Assembly: GCA_013339895.1 (NCBI GenBank)
Contig: JABACO010000005.1
Coordinates: forward strand, 6,542,205-6,606,204
DNA length: 64,000 nt
Reading direction: 5' to 3'
Source of the DNA: Ephydatia muelleri
Taxonomy: Eukaryota; Porifera; Demospongiae; Spongillida; Spongillidae
Shown: in pieces, positions 35,591 to 47,187 of the stretch
How the letters are laid out: every line of letters begins with the position of its first letter
Numbering within the stretch: the first letter of the stretch is position 1
The notes under the pieces: generated by a model
What the model saw: only the letters and a program-made list of their open reading frames with translations
Told to the model about the DNA's origin: nothing
Databases searched by the model: none
Translations under genes and position numbers: made by a program

Positions 35591-35791
35591 CGGGGGGGGG
35601 GGGGGTACCTAGCGGAAAAGAGGGAAGGGGAGGAGCCTTATATTATATGAACGGGTTTACAACTGCCCCCCCCCCATGCGTTTGTGAGTTCTCGTTGACG
35701 CGATAATTAATTATCTCTCGTCTATTTCGGCGCCCCCTCAACCCTGCGCCCGGGGACATATGTCCCCCCCCTCCCCCTCGCTACGCCACTG

Positions 35792-36120
35792 ACTGGCTGA
35801 CAAGCGCTGCCAGGGATCACCTGATCAAGATTTTCGACATCAGAAGAGAGATGTCAACAGTAAGTGGTTTGCCCACTATGAAGTAGACCCTATATGGATG
35901 TGTCCACCTGGGTGAGGGAGGGAGAGAGGTGTGTAATGGCCTGGTGGGGTGTGTTGGAGAGTGGAAGGTAGCCGCTGATGGAGCTTCTATTAGTGAAGCA
36001 GCTTAGCCGCTGATGGAGCTTCTATAGTGAAGCAGCAACAAGTATTTGTTCTGCTATTGGTATTGATTACCTCCTCATGTGTATGTTCTGTGTTTGTGTT
36101 TGTGTGTGCTACACTTGAAG
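35792..36120. repeat. R3, copy C 3' part
   Basis: Continues from 31034. Includes a local duplication of TAGCCGCTGATGGAGCTTCT (35970 and 36006) and ends in a TGTGTTTGTG tract. Confidence 0.85.
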
Positions 36121-36124
36121 CACC

Positions 36125-36353
36125 ACATACAAACTCATAAACACACACCACACATACACACTACCACACACACATACACCACACACACCACACAACACCA
36201 CCACACCATGCACACACACACACACACCACAAACACACACACACCACACCACACACACATACACCATGCACTCACATACCACAACCCACACACACCACAC
36301 ACCATGCACACACATGCACACCACATACAAACATCACACCACACACACACCCC
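36125..36353 (+). repeat. (CA)n-rich microsatellite, left part
   Basis: Interrupted at 36353 by a hAT element; resumes at 37521. The last 8 bases CACACCCC are the target duplication. Confidence 0.93.
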
Positions 36354-37520
36354 TAGGGTGTGTAACCTCCCCTGCATAATGAAAATCGATTTTTCCGAAT
36401 ACTTTTAAAACACTAATCGATTTTTTCAGGTTTTTTAGAATCTGAAAATCGATTTTTCCGAATAGTTTAAAAAACAAAATCGATTTTTCCGAATAGGTTT
36501 TCCCAAATTTCCTGCCGAATACCTAGGTTATTCAGGTTATGGTGCTTGTGGAGTGCACACTGAGAAGATAATTTATGTCTGCACAGAAATCCACCTGGTC
36601 TTGCACCCAAACTAGAGCTATGCATGTCAGCTTAAAACACAGAGACACGAAGGTCTACAGTAGCATGTGTTTGCCAAATAGTTGTATGTCTTTACCATGG
36701 TTTTGTACATATCAATAGTAATGTAAACCTAACCATCCAACCCTAACCACTGAGACCAGACATCACCATTATAACTCACCCCACATCACCATCACCTACA
36801 ATCACGTCCTCCACTTACAATCATCCCCCAATACTCCATTCCCGTTCTCGCATATGTGAAATACGATTGCGTAATACTCTCTAATTCCTCCACATACTCA
36901 AACAGAGCGCGCACACTTACTTGATTTGGGTGAGAGAAGTCTGTCATTTTATTTCACTCGCTAGCGCAGTACTCAGATATGTTCACTTCGTACCACTGTA
37001 CAATAAAACAATGCAATACTAGTACTGGTACATAAATTTATTGCTACAACATATAACCACAACTCGTGGCATATACTAATGAACTTAGTTACTTACTTGA
37101 AGACGACGATAACAGCACTGAGCTAGTACACGCTGTACATTTTGTATCCCAATTAATGCACATTAAATATTTTGTATTATATTACTATCTATTTACTCAA
37201 TTATTGATTGCTTCCGATGTCTTTATGTATGTATAAATAGTAAAAAACAACAGTGACGTAGTTATATAGATAGCTCTATTATGAAATACTCAATTAGAAA
37301 TCATATCCGGATATCAGTATAAAAAGAATAATGGACGAATTGTCGATGCTGGCGGACGAATACCTAAGTACCTCCGAATGGAGAAACATAAACCGGTTAT
37401 TTCGAATAGATAAAATTCACTAATCGATTTTTCCGAGTAATGCTAAGTTGCTATTCGAACGGATAGGTTTTTGCGAATATCGAATAACCCGAATAACCTG
37501 ATAACCGGTTACACACCCTA
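36354..37520. mobile_element. Non-autonomous hAT element, 1167 bp, inside a CA microsatellite
   Basis: Termini TAGGGTGTGTAACC and exact reverse complement (14 bp), with exact CACACCCC duplications (36346-36353, 37521-37528). The left 200 bases hold four copies of ATCGATTTTTCCGAATA-like motifs; the right 130 bases hold CGAATA, TCGATTTTTCCGAG and AACCGGTTA motifs. Such subterminal arrays usually bind the transposase. No ORF. A second copy is at 56452-58612. Confidence 0.9.
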
Positions 37521-37918
37521 CACACCCCACACACAAACACAACACACACCACACACAAACACACGCACCACACACACTACACACCATGCACACCACATGC
37601 ACACACACACAAACACACACCATTCACACCCCCCCACACACAAACACAACACACACCACACACAAACACACGCACACGCACACCACACACCATGCACACA
37701 CATGCACACCACACACAAACACACACCACTCACAAACCCAACACACAAACACAACACAACCACACCACACAAACACACGCACACACAACACTACACACCA
37801 GGCACACACCCATGCACTCACACACCACAACACACAACACATACACCACACACACACACCACCACACACACCACACATCACAAACACACACACACACACA
37901 CACACTCACACACAGCCA
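37521..37918 (+). repeat. (CA)n-rich microsatellite, right part
   Basis: Imperfect ACACAAACAC and CCACACAC units over 400 bases. Confidence 0.95.
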
Positions 37919-38219
37919 TCAATTGAGCTAGAATCAAAGCTGCGAATTGATATTGTGCAAGGATTATAATACAACCACTATTCAGTTAAGGGAAGGAGGA
38001 GGAGGGAGCGAGCACATGATTTGGGAGGGAGGGTTTGTGGTGTCATGCCCATGACAACATTCTGCAACTGATGCTGTTTTAACAGTTTACATAGCAGGTA
38101 CGCCCAACCACCACTAATGAATGATCAACCACAAAGATATGAACAAAAAGATCTAATGTTTAGGAGAAAGAGTTTACCTTTTTTTATCCTGCTGTCCTAA
38201 CAGACCATGCATGCATGCA

Positions 38220-38463
38220 CATACACACCACACCACACACTAACCACAACACACGCCAACACACCGCAAACACACCACGCACTCACACACCCACAACCAC
38301 ACCAACACCACACAATACACAACACACACACATACCACACACCCATGTACACACACACCACACACACATATACTACACATCACACCATGCACACACACAC
38401 CACACACACACACCACCACACACACACCACACACACACACACACACCACATACACACACCACA
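38220..38463 (+). repeat. (CA)n-rich microsatellite
   Basis: Follows the R3-linked segment at 38083-38145. Confidence 0.95.
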
Positions 38464-38489
38464 GAGAACAGGGTGGCATCATTTGGTTG

Positions 38490-38900
38490 GCTTCACTATG
38501 ACAAAGTCAAACAATTACAGGCATTGGAGGCAAAGAAGCATGTGTTGCTTCAATGTCAACAGAGGGGTCTGCAGCTATGCTTATCTCTATGACACTAGTC
38601 CTCCAGAAGTTGGTATCCAGCCTGGATGCAGATGAGGAGTGTGCTGAAATCCTTTCTCTAAGCATGGTACCTCGGCAATGGAGCCTTGGCTGGTACCCGC
38701 TCAGCTGTTACTGCGTGCCTTACATTTGATTGAGGAGTTGAGTCCTGCACTAGGCCTACATGTGAACCTGGCCAAGTGTGAGATGTTCAGCAGGAGGGGC
38801 AACACATCATTCCCACCGGAGGTGAGGTGCTCACTCCTGCCTAATCTTTACATCATAGGTGCTCCAATTGGGTTATTACTGTTAAAATTTTTATTGCTGG
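38490..38900 (+). pseudogene. Reverse-transcriptase fragment, probably non-LTR
   Basis: Plus-strand pieces in two frames: FGWLHYDKVKQLQALE; then WYLGNGALAGTRSAVTACL, which resembles a WYLDDG-type RT palm with both catalytic Asp lost; then LIEELSPALGLHVNLAKCEM and LLPNLYIIGAPIG, the usual continuation. Frameshifts and the lost Asp pair show it is dead. No LTR or A-tail found. Confidence 0.6.
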
Positions 38901-38929
38901 GGAGCAGTGAATAAGGCTCGGATCTGCCC

Positions 38930-40169
38930 CACACGTGGGTTCTTGGATCTCAGTTTCATTCTTTACTGGCCTGGAACTGCATCTTGACTCTGCTTAATGT
39001 CAGATAGCACACCTGTCTGCCTCTCTACTTGCCATCGGCCAGGCCACCCTCAAACCCCAAAATGCTGGCTAAAATCTACTGGCTGCTGAACATGTCCTGG
39101 TGAGGTCAGTGGCTAGGGCCATCATGGGAAGAGTAAATGTCCGAATAGGTTAGTAGAACTGTAGGGTTGTTAGCGGATCTATTGTAAGTTGGTTAGAATG
39201 TTATTAATATTGTTACTTTATGTACGTGCGATACTGTTTCGATCCCTAATGTCAGCACCCAGCAGCAATAAGTCTCTACTGCTAGTGGTGTTCTTTGGGT
39301 CTATTGCTTGCAACACTTCCGCTTCAGAATTAATAAGTATGAAGACAGCAGCTACAAAAAACTAAATGCAGTAATCAGAACTCAGCATACTTGTTGTGCT
39401 GTGCATGTAAGTCCCCAAATTGGTGCAATGAGGACCCTTCATACTGAACAGCTCACACTAGCCATGTTCACATGGAGGCCCCATTGCTGGACTCAACTCC
39501 TTAACCAGATGCAAAGCACGTAGTGTAGGCTGGGATCAAGGCAGTCAACACACTCCATCTACATACATGCAGGCAGGATATCATCTTCTGCATGGAGGAC
39601 CCAGGAAACAAGCAGGAGATCCAGAGGGTAACCTTGCTGCACTCCAGAGCTAAGTAGGTATCATACTGAGGGGTGGGTCCCATGGCACACAGCCACTCAC
39701 ACACCTCATCAAGGACCTGCAGCTACTTGCCTGGAGATAATGCTGAAGGCAATCGTCATATCCAACTTAAGCAATACAAATTCATTGCAACACTAAGCAT
39801 GAGCTACTTCCTCTGCACATGCACGACACACCCAGCTACGGAATTAGTAATACAATAACAATAATTTACAATTTCATAATACACATGTACACTTAAATGT
39901 ATATGTATTAATAGCACACGTACACACTGCACTTAAAAGAAGCTGTCTATCACCTCACACAATTAAATGTCTTGACAATGTGCCAAGTTTAGTCAGTGGT
40001 TTTGTTGTGAAAAACGATCCACGTGGTCTTCAGAAACAGCCTCGGGGCAATGTTCGTCTAGCATGGCCTAGTCCGATCCACCCTTTTCGTGGCCACTCCG
40101 GCTCAGTGTGAGTACACACTTTTTTCTTGATGATATCACATTGTTTATCTAACTGAAACATATAAAGTT
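38930..40169. other. No gene recognised
   Basis: Possibly further RT-element debris around 39000-39720 (open plus-strand pieces), but no motif is clear enough to claim. Confidence 0.4.
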
Positions 40170-40179
40170 TTGAACAACC

Positions 40180-40631
40180 TTTCAGCAAATTTGGAACACG
40201 TTTCATTTTATACAAAGAAACATTCAAAAATCATGTTTGTTAACAATGTATATGGTTCACAACACAGCCAATCTAAACGATCGTCCTACATAATGGCCGC
40301 TTGGTGTGGTATGGATGGCAAGGTAGATTCCATCACGACAGATTTACGGCCAGGACGAGTACTATTTTACTTCAAGCATTGTCTAACCATTGGACAAGGA
40401 GTTGTGCCTCATACTTTGGCATTTGTACAGTGGTATCAGCACCATCCTTTACAGCATCAAGTGGCTTCCAGCAGGATAGAGATTTGGTGTGCAAACTTGT
40501 TTGAACCTTTCGGTCCCGAAAGTTTCCTACCTGTACAAAGAATTCATTCACAATATGTGGCAGCATTTAACACAATCAACAATGAACAAGTGCTTTATGT
40601 GTGTCCTACACCACAGAAAATATTCATTTGA
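40180..40631 (+). CDS. Transposon-encoded C-terminal domain (R-x-G-R-V-x-x-F-x-KH type)
   Basis: Open from about 40170 to TGA at 40629. Encodes SQSKRSSYIMAAWCGMDGKV, then LRPGRVLFYFKHCLTI, LAFVQWYQHHP, IWCANLFEPFGPESFLPVQR and EQVLYVCPTPQKIFI. I recognise this layout (PGRV-x-x-F-x-KH, VKWYQ-HP, FMPVQRI, V-CPLP) from the C-terminal part of uncharacterised transposon proteins in sponges and cnidarians. It probably binds DNA or the partner subunit, but that is inference. No upstream part is found nearby; it may be the tail of the family seen at 22250. Confidence 0.5.
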
Positions 40632-40789
40632 AAACCATGACTGTTTCCAAACTGTTTACTTGCATATATTTATCTGTATTGTCTATTTCAATACTAAAGA
40701 AAAAATGTCTACATACAATTATATACATACACAAAGACACACAAGCATTACCAACAACGTTACATTTTAGTGACGAACTATTCCCCTCT

Positions 40790-41720
40790 GGACGTATACA
40801 GACACCTCCTCACACCTGCGCATGCACATACAGATACAACCTACACATAAAGACACACACCTTAACTTCATGATCACATTTACACAGATCTTCAAATTGT
40901 ACAGACATACCTACATACACACACCCTTCACACCGTACACATAATACACACACATCACATCTTCACAGAACACACACCTGAGCTGCTGTTAATTGCCTCT
41001 CCTTTTTTGTGTACTGATACTTACTTCATTCAAAATCCACTTTATATACACTTACCCTCCACATGCACACCACACACCCACTCTCTCATGTATGTGCACC
41101 CAACAATCCCTCCCATGTATGTGCATAGACACTCAGAAAAACCTCTTATTACACTAGACAAATGCAAACCTACCTATAAACATACCTCTGTACACATATA
41201 CATATACAGACGAACACACACCTTACACTTACAAACACCCCTACACAGACTTCTCACACCTTCAGACACAACCCCCCACACATCTTCAAATTGTACACAG
41301 ACATACCACACATTCCACACACACACCTTAAGCTTTATACATGCATATGTACCTCACATCTTCACTGTGACACCATTAATCATATTCATTTAGGCTATAG
41401 GTACTATTTGTATCTATCAAATGTTTACTACATATAGCTGTTATGATAGTCCTGCCACCTAAATGAATATGATTTATGGCACCCTTACACAGACTGACAC
41501 AACACACCACAGAAAAACAGAAACATACACACCTCTTGACACATACATGTACACATACTATCTATGACCTTACACACCTCACCTCTTGAAACCCCTACAC
41601 ATAGATATCACACCTATACACACCTACACACCACACATCTTCAGACACCTCACACCTACACATACAGACACAACCTTCACATTTACGCACACATACCTCA
41701 ACAACACTTTGGAATGATTC
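40790..41720 (+). repeat. ACAC-rich quasi-repetitive region
   Basis: Loose units of CACACCT, ACACATAC and ACACCTTCA over 900 bases, the decayed look of an old microsatellite field. It contains the hairpin at 41379-41473. Confidence 0.7.
41379..41473. repeat. Short hairpin, 16-bp perfect stem
   Basis: ATCATATTCATTTAGG (41379-41394) and its reverse complement (41458-41473) enclose 63 bases. May be a tiny foldback element. Confidence 0.6.
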
Positions 41721-41816
41721 ATTGTATCTGTCAAGTGGTAAAGGTTGACAGAAGATATACAGAATTAAATGTTCTCTGACAAACCTCCAGTAGCTGGCAT
41801 CAGGGATCTCATTATG

Positions 41817-41916
41817 NNNNNNNNNNNNNNNNNNNNNNNNNNNNNNNNNNNNNNNNNNNNNNNNNNNNNNNNNNNNNNNNNNNNNNNNNNNNNNNNNNNN
41901 NNNNNNNNNNNNNNNN
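41817..41916. other. Assembly gap, 100 N
   Basis: Exactly 100 N, the usual placeholder for a gap of unknown length. Confidence 0.99.
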
Positions 41917-43827
41917 TTCTGCTCTCAATAGTACGATACCAGAGATAATATCTCTGACGATACATTGTGCCAAACCTCCGTTTCTGCAAAGATAAAAATG
42001 AGTCTTGACGATACAAATACGGTACGCCCACGCTTATGGATTGATGCAGCGCAAGTGCGCAATTAAAATTCTGCGTGCCAGACTAGTGTATAATAACAAC
42101 AGGTCCTGACATGTTTTTGTTGTTGCCGAAAATACTATCAAACCTATATCCTACATACCATGCGCAAATTTAGTTGAGCGTTTTATTAGTTCCCTGATAC
42201 CAAGTCATTTCGTGCATTTCTCACGCGACACAATAGTGGAACTAATCATGAAACTCAGTAACCGATTGAGTATTTTAACACGAGGTGTCGCTACATCAGG
42301 CGGGAATGATGGTGTTCTACAGTTTCGTTTCGAGTACGTTTTAAGCCAAAGCGTTCGAAGCTATCAAACAGCACATGGAGAAATTTCTGTTGTATACATG
42401 TAGCTCACGATTATTTCCCCATCTGTATCGTTTTTAATGTGAGGTGCATTTGGTCATATCAGCAAAAATCCATGGTGGGTCTTAATAATCGTGGGATTCG
42501 GGGTTAAAAACACGAAGTTAAAGCAAGATCCCACAATATGCATTTTACCATACAGCAAACTTGATGTGTAGTATATGATGCGCAGAAAATAGGAAGTCCA
42601 TAGCAGTTGTGTAACATGTGTGATTGATTACAAGGAGATGTACATTTATGATTTATAAAAATACAAAACAAATTTAGGAAAGCGTCATATCATGCACACA
42701 TATGAACAGCTACATGTAAAACCCTGAAATAACTGGTTGCTATACATCAGGTTCACAAAAGTACAGTGGAAAAGCCCGCTACATGTACATGATTATCTGT
42801 TGGAATGCACCATTTTATCACATTCATAGGTCAGTGGATGTTTGAAGGCAAACATTATGAACGCCTGCAGGCAACATCATGCAGAGCTCATTCAAAACAT
42901 CTATAGTACAGGAGTAACAGGAGACAATATATATAGGTCATAAGTGCAGACAACTTATAGACCTTATTCACAGCATGGTCTAGCCGCGGCCAGAGAATCA
43001 ATTCCTGAACTGCTTTCACATTGATCAGCTGAATTAAGTCAGGATGAGGTGGATACATGCATGAGGTGCACGTAAAGCCCGCTACATGATTATCTGTTGG
43101 AACGCACCATTTTTTCACACCCATTAAAAGTTCATAGGCCCGTGTATGTTTGAAGGCATGCAAGCATTATGAACTCCTGCAGGCAACATCATGCAGAGCT
43201 CATTCTAAACATTGCAGCTCATTGTAAACAACATTGCAGTATATACATGTACATGTATTCATGGTAACTACATTGGGCATGAGTCTGGATCATCACACAG
43301 CTACGTGCCAGTATATAGCACTGAATAACACAGTCAGTTCATTGCATATCACTCTATACTATCTATGGATATATGCAGTGTGCTTAGGTATCATAAATAT
43401 GATATCAGTAGTCCAAACACTGTGTTGATGTGTACACTGTACTAAAAAAGACAGCTATACTTAAAGACATTGCAATAAGTATACCAACCTCTGAAATTAC
43501 TCATGTACAGCGTTATTTCACCTTTCTGTAAACATGTATACTGTGCTGCAGCTGCCTGACCCTGTACGTTGAGTGTTTTTATTGAGGAAGTAAATGCATA
43601 CCTCCCTGGCTTAGATTGGGCATCGGGAAACATACAGTATGTTGAAAGGGAGCTTTGTCTAAGGTTATTAGGTTAAGCCTGCCTCCTGTCTGCAACTCTC
43701 CCCTCTATATACAAATTATCCCCAAACAAGATTATCCCTTTGTCTGGTTCCAGGTATTGTACTACTGTTAATTCCTGGAAAGCAACCATTCAGTCCTATT
43801 GACAACCTGATTTTGTTTACCCCCCCA
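41917..43827. other. No gene; local 130-bp duplication
   Basis: 42770-42900 and 43070-43210 are direct copies (AAAGCCCGCTACATG, GATTATCTGTTGGAA, GCAGGCAACATCATGCAGAG). The rest is unassigned. Confidence 0.55.
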
Positions 43828-44358
43828 TCACTTCACTTGTGCATTGATCTTACTTTTTAAACTTATTTTCCTGTCATACATCAATGGCTGCAAAGTTAGT
43901 ATTTTAAAGTTTCGCATCTGAGATTGCATTTCTTGCATTCCTCCTTCATGCCAATATGCTGCAGCATGTTTGGTGTAGTGCCTCTTCTCTCTGGCATACT
44001 GTTGTAGTAACTCCAGCCTGTGCTCAGCCAACATGATTTCTGCAGGAGCATCCCAATGATTACTTGAAAAATAGTTTCGTTTGGAGTCATCTTTGTGCTT
44101 CTCAACACCTACATGAAGTTACTGATGTAGATGATTAAGAACTTAACAAACTTACCTTGGCAAGAGAATTGTTTTATGTTTCCAAACTGTCGGATGGCAT
44201 CAGGAACATGGTACACCATGATATGAAAGTAAGGAGTTACAAATTTCTTTTGGTGACCATCACTCTTTATCCGCAGAAGAGTTGAATCCATCTTTTAGCC
44301 TGAATGTAAGCTGATTTGGTCACAAGAGTGTGTGTGTGTGTGTGTTGTGTGTGTGTGG

Positions 44359-44390
<32 letters not shown>

Positions 44391-46637
44391 CATGTGTTGA
44401 TGTGTACCTTCAAATGTATGTCATCTGCAGCATTTGGGGGAGGTGTTTCACTAGACAACAGGTTGTATAAAACTTCAAAATCCTTTTAGGAATAAAAAAA
44501 CATTATTTTAGCCTATCGAGGGAAGTAGTTCACCTTCCATAGCTGAACTACATCATCCAGAAAAGCATTTGGTAAGGGGATATCTTTCATCTTGGAAGGA
44601 AGTAGCTAGCATATGGAAAGGCAGAATTGGAACACATAAATTATAGGGTGTGTTGTACCTTCAAAACCTTCTTTTGGCTTCCCCAGTTAACGACGTCCAT
44701 TCAACTTTTCCATCACTCGATTCAGATTCCCAAATGGTAAATGAGACTCCACAGCTCCTGATGTATGCCACAAGCTGCTGTGTTTTGTGGCTCTGACATT
44801 TTGATTAAGTTTCTTAACATGACATCAAAAATTCTCAGAAATAAGTGCAGCTCATCAATCATCATGTGGTCCACTGGAATGGCAGTCAGTGGACGATTAA
44901 CTGACCCTTGGTGTACAGCAGCAGTTCTGCCATGAGAGGCAAAGGCACGTCTGTGCAGAAATTTAAGAACTGACATATGCTACTTAAGTCAGCTAGGATC
45001 ATGCATTTTTACCTGAGGGTAACTAGTGTTCTGGTCATAGTTGTGCTGTAATACGATTCAGGCTTTGACACATCCCACCTATATAGTGACATCGGTTGAC
45101 ACCATGTTTAGCCAAATGTATTGGTAACTTACCTGCAATCACGGTGCACTGTACATTTGGACATGCATAAATGGAGTTAGCTGCATTAAGGCCCAGCATT
45201 GTGAGCATGAACTGTAACACATACGAAACATAAATGTGCATGCCTGTAATACCATTACATCACAAACCTTCATGTCAGAAGAAAAAAAAAGGTCAATATT
45301 GTAGCTCACGCCATTGACAGCAACAAATCCTAGCTGCTGAAGACCATCAATTTCTTGAAAAGTTGCAGCGAAAGCTGTGGAAATGGTGTCATAATCTTCA
45401 GCCCCTTTTACAACTGCGATGGTATGGTTGCCTAGATAAAATAGTCACTGAGTCTCAGGCTGAGTCACAGGCACTTAAGATTTATACCTATTCCAGACAG
45501 ATAGCGACCAACTGGCATCAGAATGGCGTACGAAAGCAAAACAAAGCTTGACGTCCGTGAAAACTTTGCTCCGTCACCAGATATCCTAACTTTAATTTTC
45601 TGGTTAGGTTGCATGAAAACTTGTAGCATCTTGAGCGATCTGTTGCATACAGGCAAGTATTAGAATACATGTACATAACACATTCATGCTTACCATGGTG
45701 GATAATTGTTCGCACAATGACCGTTCGAAAGAGCGATAGCACCTTCATGTCCCGGGATGCGTGTTAGTTGCATCGTGTGGTTGAGATCCGTACGAGCTTT
45801 TTTAACTGCACGAGATCTCGGTAACTCGCTAAAAAGCATTGCAAGTTCGTGGTAGAAGGCATCACTTACTCCATACCTATCTAAAATGTATAGAACTCGC
45901 AAATCCACAGTGTCCTCGTTCTCGGAGGCCGCATCATCTGAGAAAGGTATGTGGAACGTCTTGCCAGAAGTGGTGTGGACTTTCAGCGACTCTGCAACAA
46001 GCCCATAAGTAGACAAAAATTCCAACGCCTTGTTTGCATGTTCAGACACCTCTTGGATTTTTCTTCGTGCATGCCGGTTGCTGACTGCATCAATCTTACC
46101 TCCTGGGTTGTTCTGTGAGTCCTGGGCTTCACTCAACGCATCTTTTAGGTCCTGCACTTCTTCTTGTAAGCCTTCAATGAATGCATCCGCTTCTTCATTC
46201 AAATAGGTAACTTCGTTTAGCTCGCTTTGTAAATCCGCAGCAGAAATCGTTTCACCATTCAGGATAGTTATCGTGGTGGAACGAAGTAGCGCATTCTTTC
46301 TATTCACGCCTCTTGCAGCTCTTACTTTTGAAACCACGCCAAGTGATTTACGGTAAAGTAAATCCTCTAAGCGCGCTGCTTCTTCTGGATTCAGCGTAAT
46401 TGCTTCGTCCACGATGTACTCGTTTGCTAGTGCTACGAAGCTTGTATTCTTCTCTCGATTATTTGCCCAGTCGCCCAATACACGATTGGGTATGGACAGA
46501 CAGCAGACACCATCAGGGTCGACGGATCCTTCAATTGCTACCACCAATGTTTCCAAAGGTGGAAGCACATCATTCAATGGTATATACCGTCTTTTGCTGG
46601 CGGCAACTGGTCCTTCTCCGTGATTCGTTGATTCCAT
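43828..46637 (-). CDS. Multi-exon GDGAKFSR-type transposase gene
   Basis: ATG at 46637 (MESTNHGEGPVAASKRR). The first exon (to about 45700) has a coiled-coil segment (residues about 130-185) and YILDRYGVSDAFYHELAM, LPRSRAVKKARTDLN. Later exons, minus sense: 45656-45485 KVRISGDGAKFSRTSS and GRYLSGIG; 45431-45268 NHTIAVVKGAEDYDTIST ending FFSSDMK; 45211-45133 FMLTMLGLNAANSIYACP; about 44960-44650 VDHMMIDELHLFLRIFDVML; 44600-44530; 44480-44412; 44290-44155 FVTPYFHIMVYHVPDAIRQ; 44110-43828 NYFSSNHWDAPAEIMLAEH. GT/AG borders fit most joins. One frame break is seen near 44790, and the exon 1/2 join is uncertain (my best junction gives a stop). Conserved Asp in GDGAK and SSDMKF and Glu in DELHLF suggest a DDE-type catalytic triad. 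The family is known only as uncharacterised invertebrate proteins. Confidence 0.75.
44323..44395 (+). repeat. (TG)n microsatellite in a transposase intron
   Basis: Lies just past the splice donor near 44411 (minus sense). Confidence 0.9.
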
Positions 46638-46841
46638 TTTAAGAAGCAAAAAACTGAATAAGCACTATCTGAACCTGCAGCAGCAGGGTCAATATATTGA
46701 TTGATGATTGATGAATATCATTAAAAAAACTTCACTCGCTCGTCTGGAGGGACAACGGAGAAACGGATCGCGTATAATATATCAATTCCGCAACGGCAGT
46801 GTATGCGTATATATTATCGTTAATTCAATGCTGCATTGTCA

Positions 46842-46867
46842 CACCACCACCACCACCACCACCACCA
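46842..46867 (+). repeat. (CAC)n trinucleotide microsatellite
   Basis: Nine to ten CAC units upstream of the transposase gene. Confidence 0.95.
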
Positions 46868-46869
46868 TG

Positions 46870-47151
46870 CAGAGTTAGGACGCTATCCAGATATCATTTG
46901 TAAAAAAATAACTGGTTTGCGGATTATTTTCATGAGACTGTTTGCGTGGCATACTGGTCTGCGTACGCGAATACCTGCATATGTGTCCGCATACAGCTAT
47001 GTACGTATGCAGGTATGGCATAGCTCTGTATACCCATGGGCGTACGCAGCCTTCAGGAAGAGGGTCGAATTTGGTTCACATGTATCATACGGCAAGGGCG
47101 GACACAGGAGAGGGGTTTACAGGTCAGACCCGCGATACGAAAAGCGGAGGT

Positions 47152-47187
<36 letters not shown>

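Larger units (their letters stand above)
31035..35791 (+). mobile_element. 4.76 kb TIR transposon encoding a RAG1-N-like transposase
   Basis: Begins CAGTGGCGTAGCG and ends with its exact reverse complement, flanked by an exact 8-bp ACTGGCTG duplication. Removal restores repeat R3. G-rich runs occupy both ends (31090-31146 and 35598-35640). A multi-exon gene on the plus strand (31613-34199) fills the centre. CAG-starting TIRs and an 8-bp duplication are hAT-like by established criteria. The protein, however, has a RAG1-like zinc/RING front half and a core unlike typical hAT. A smaller element is nested at 35106-35590. Confidence 0.9.
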
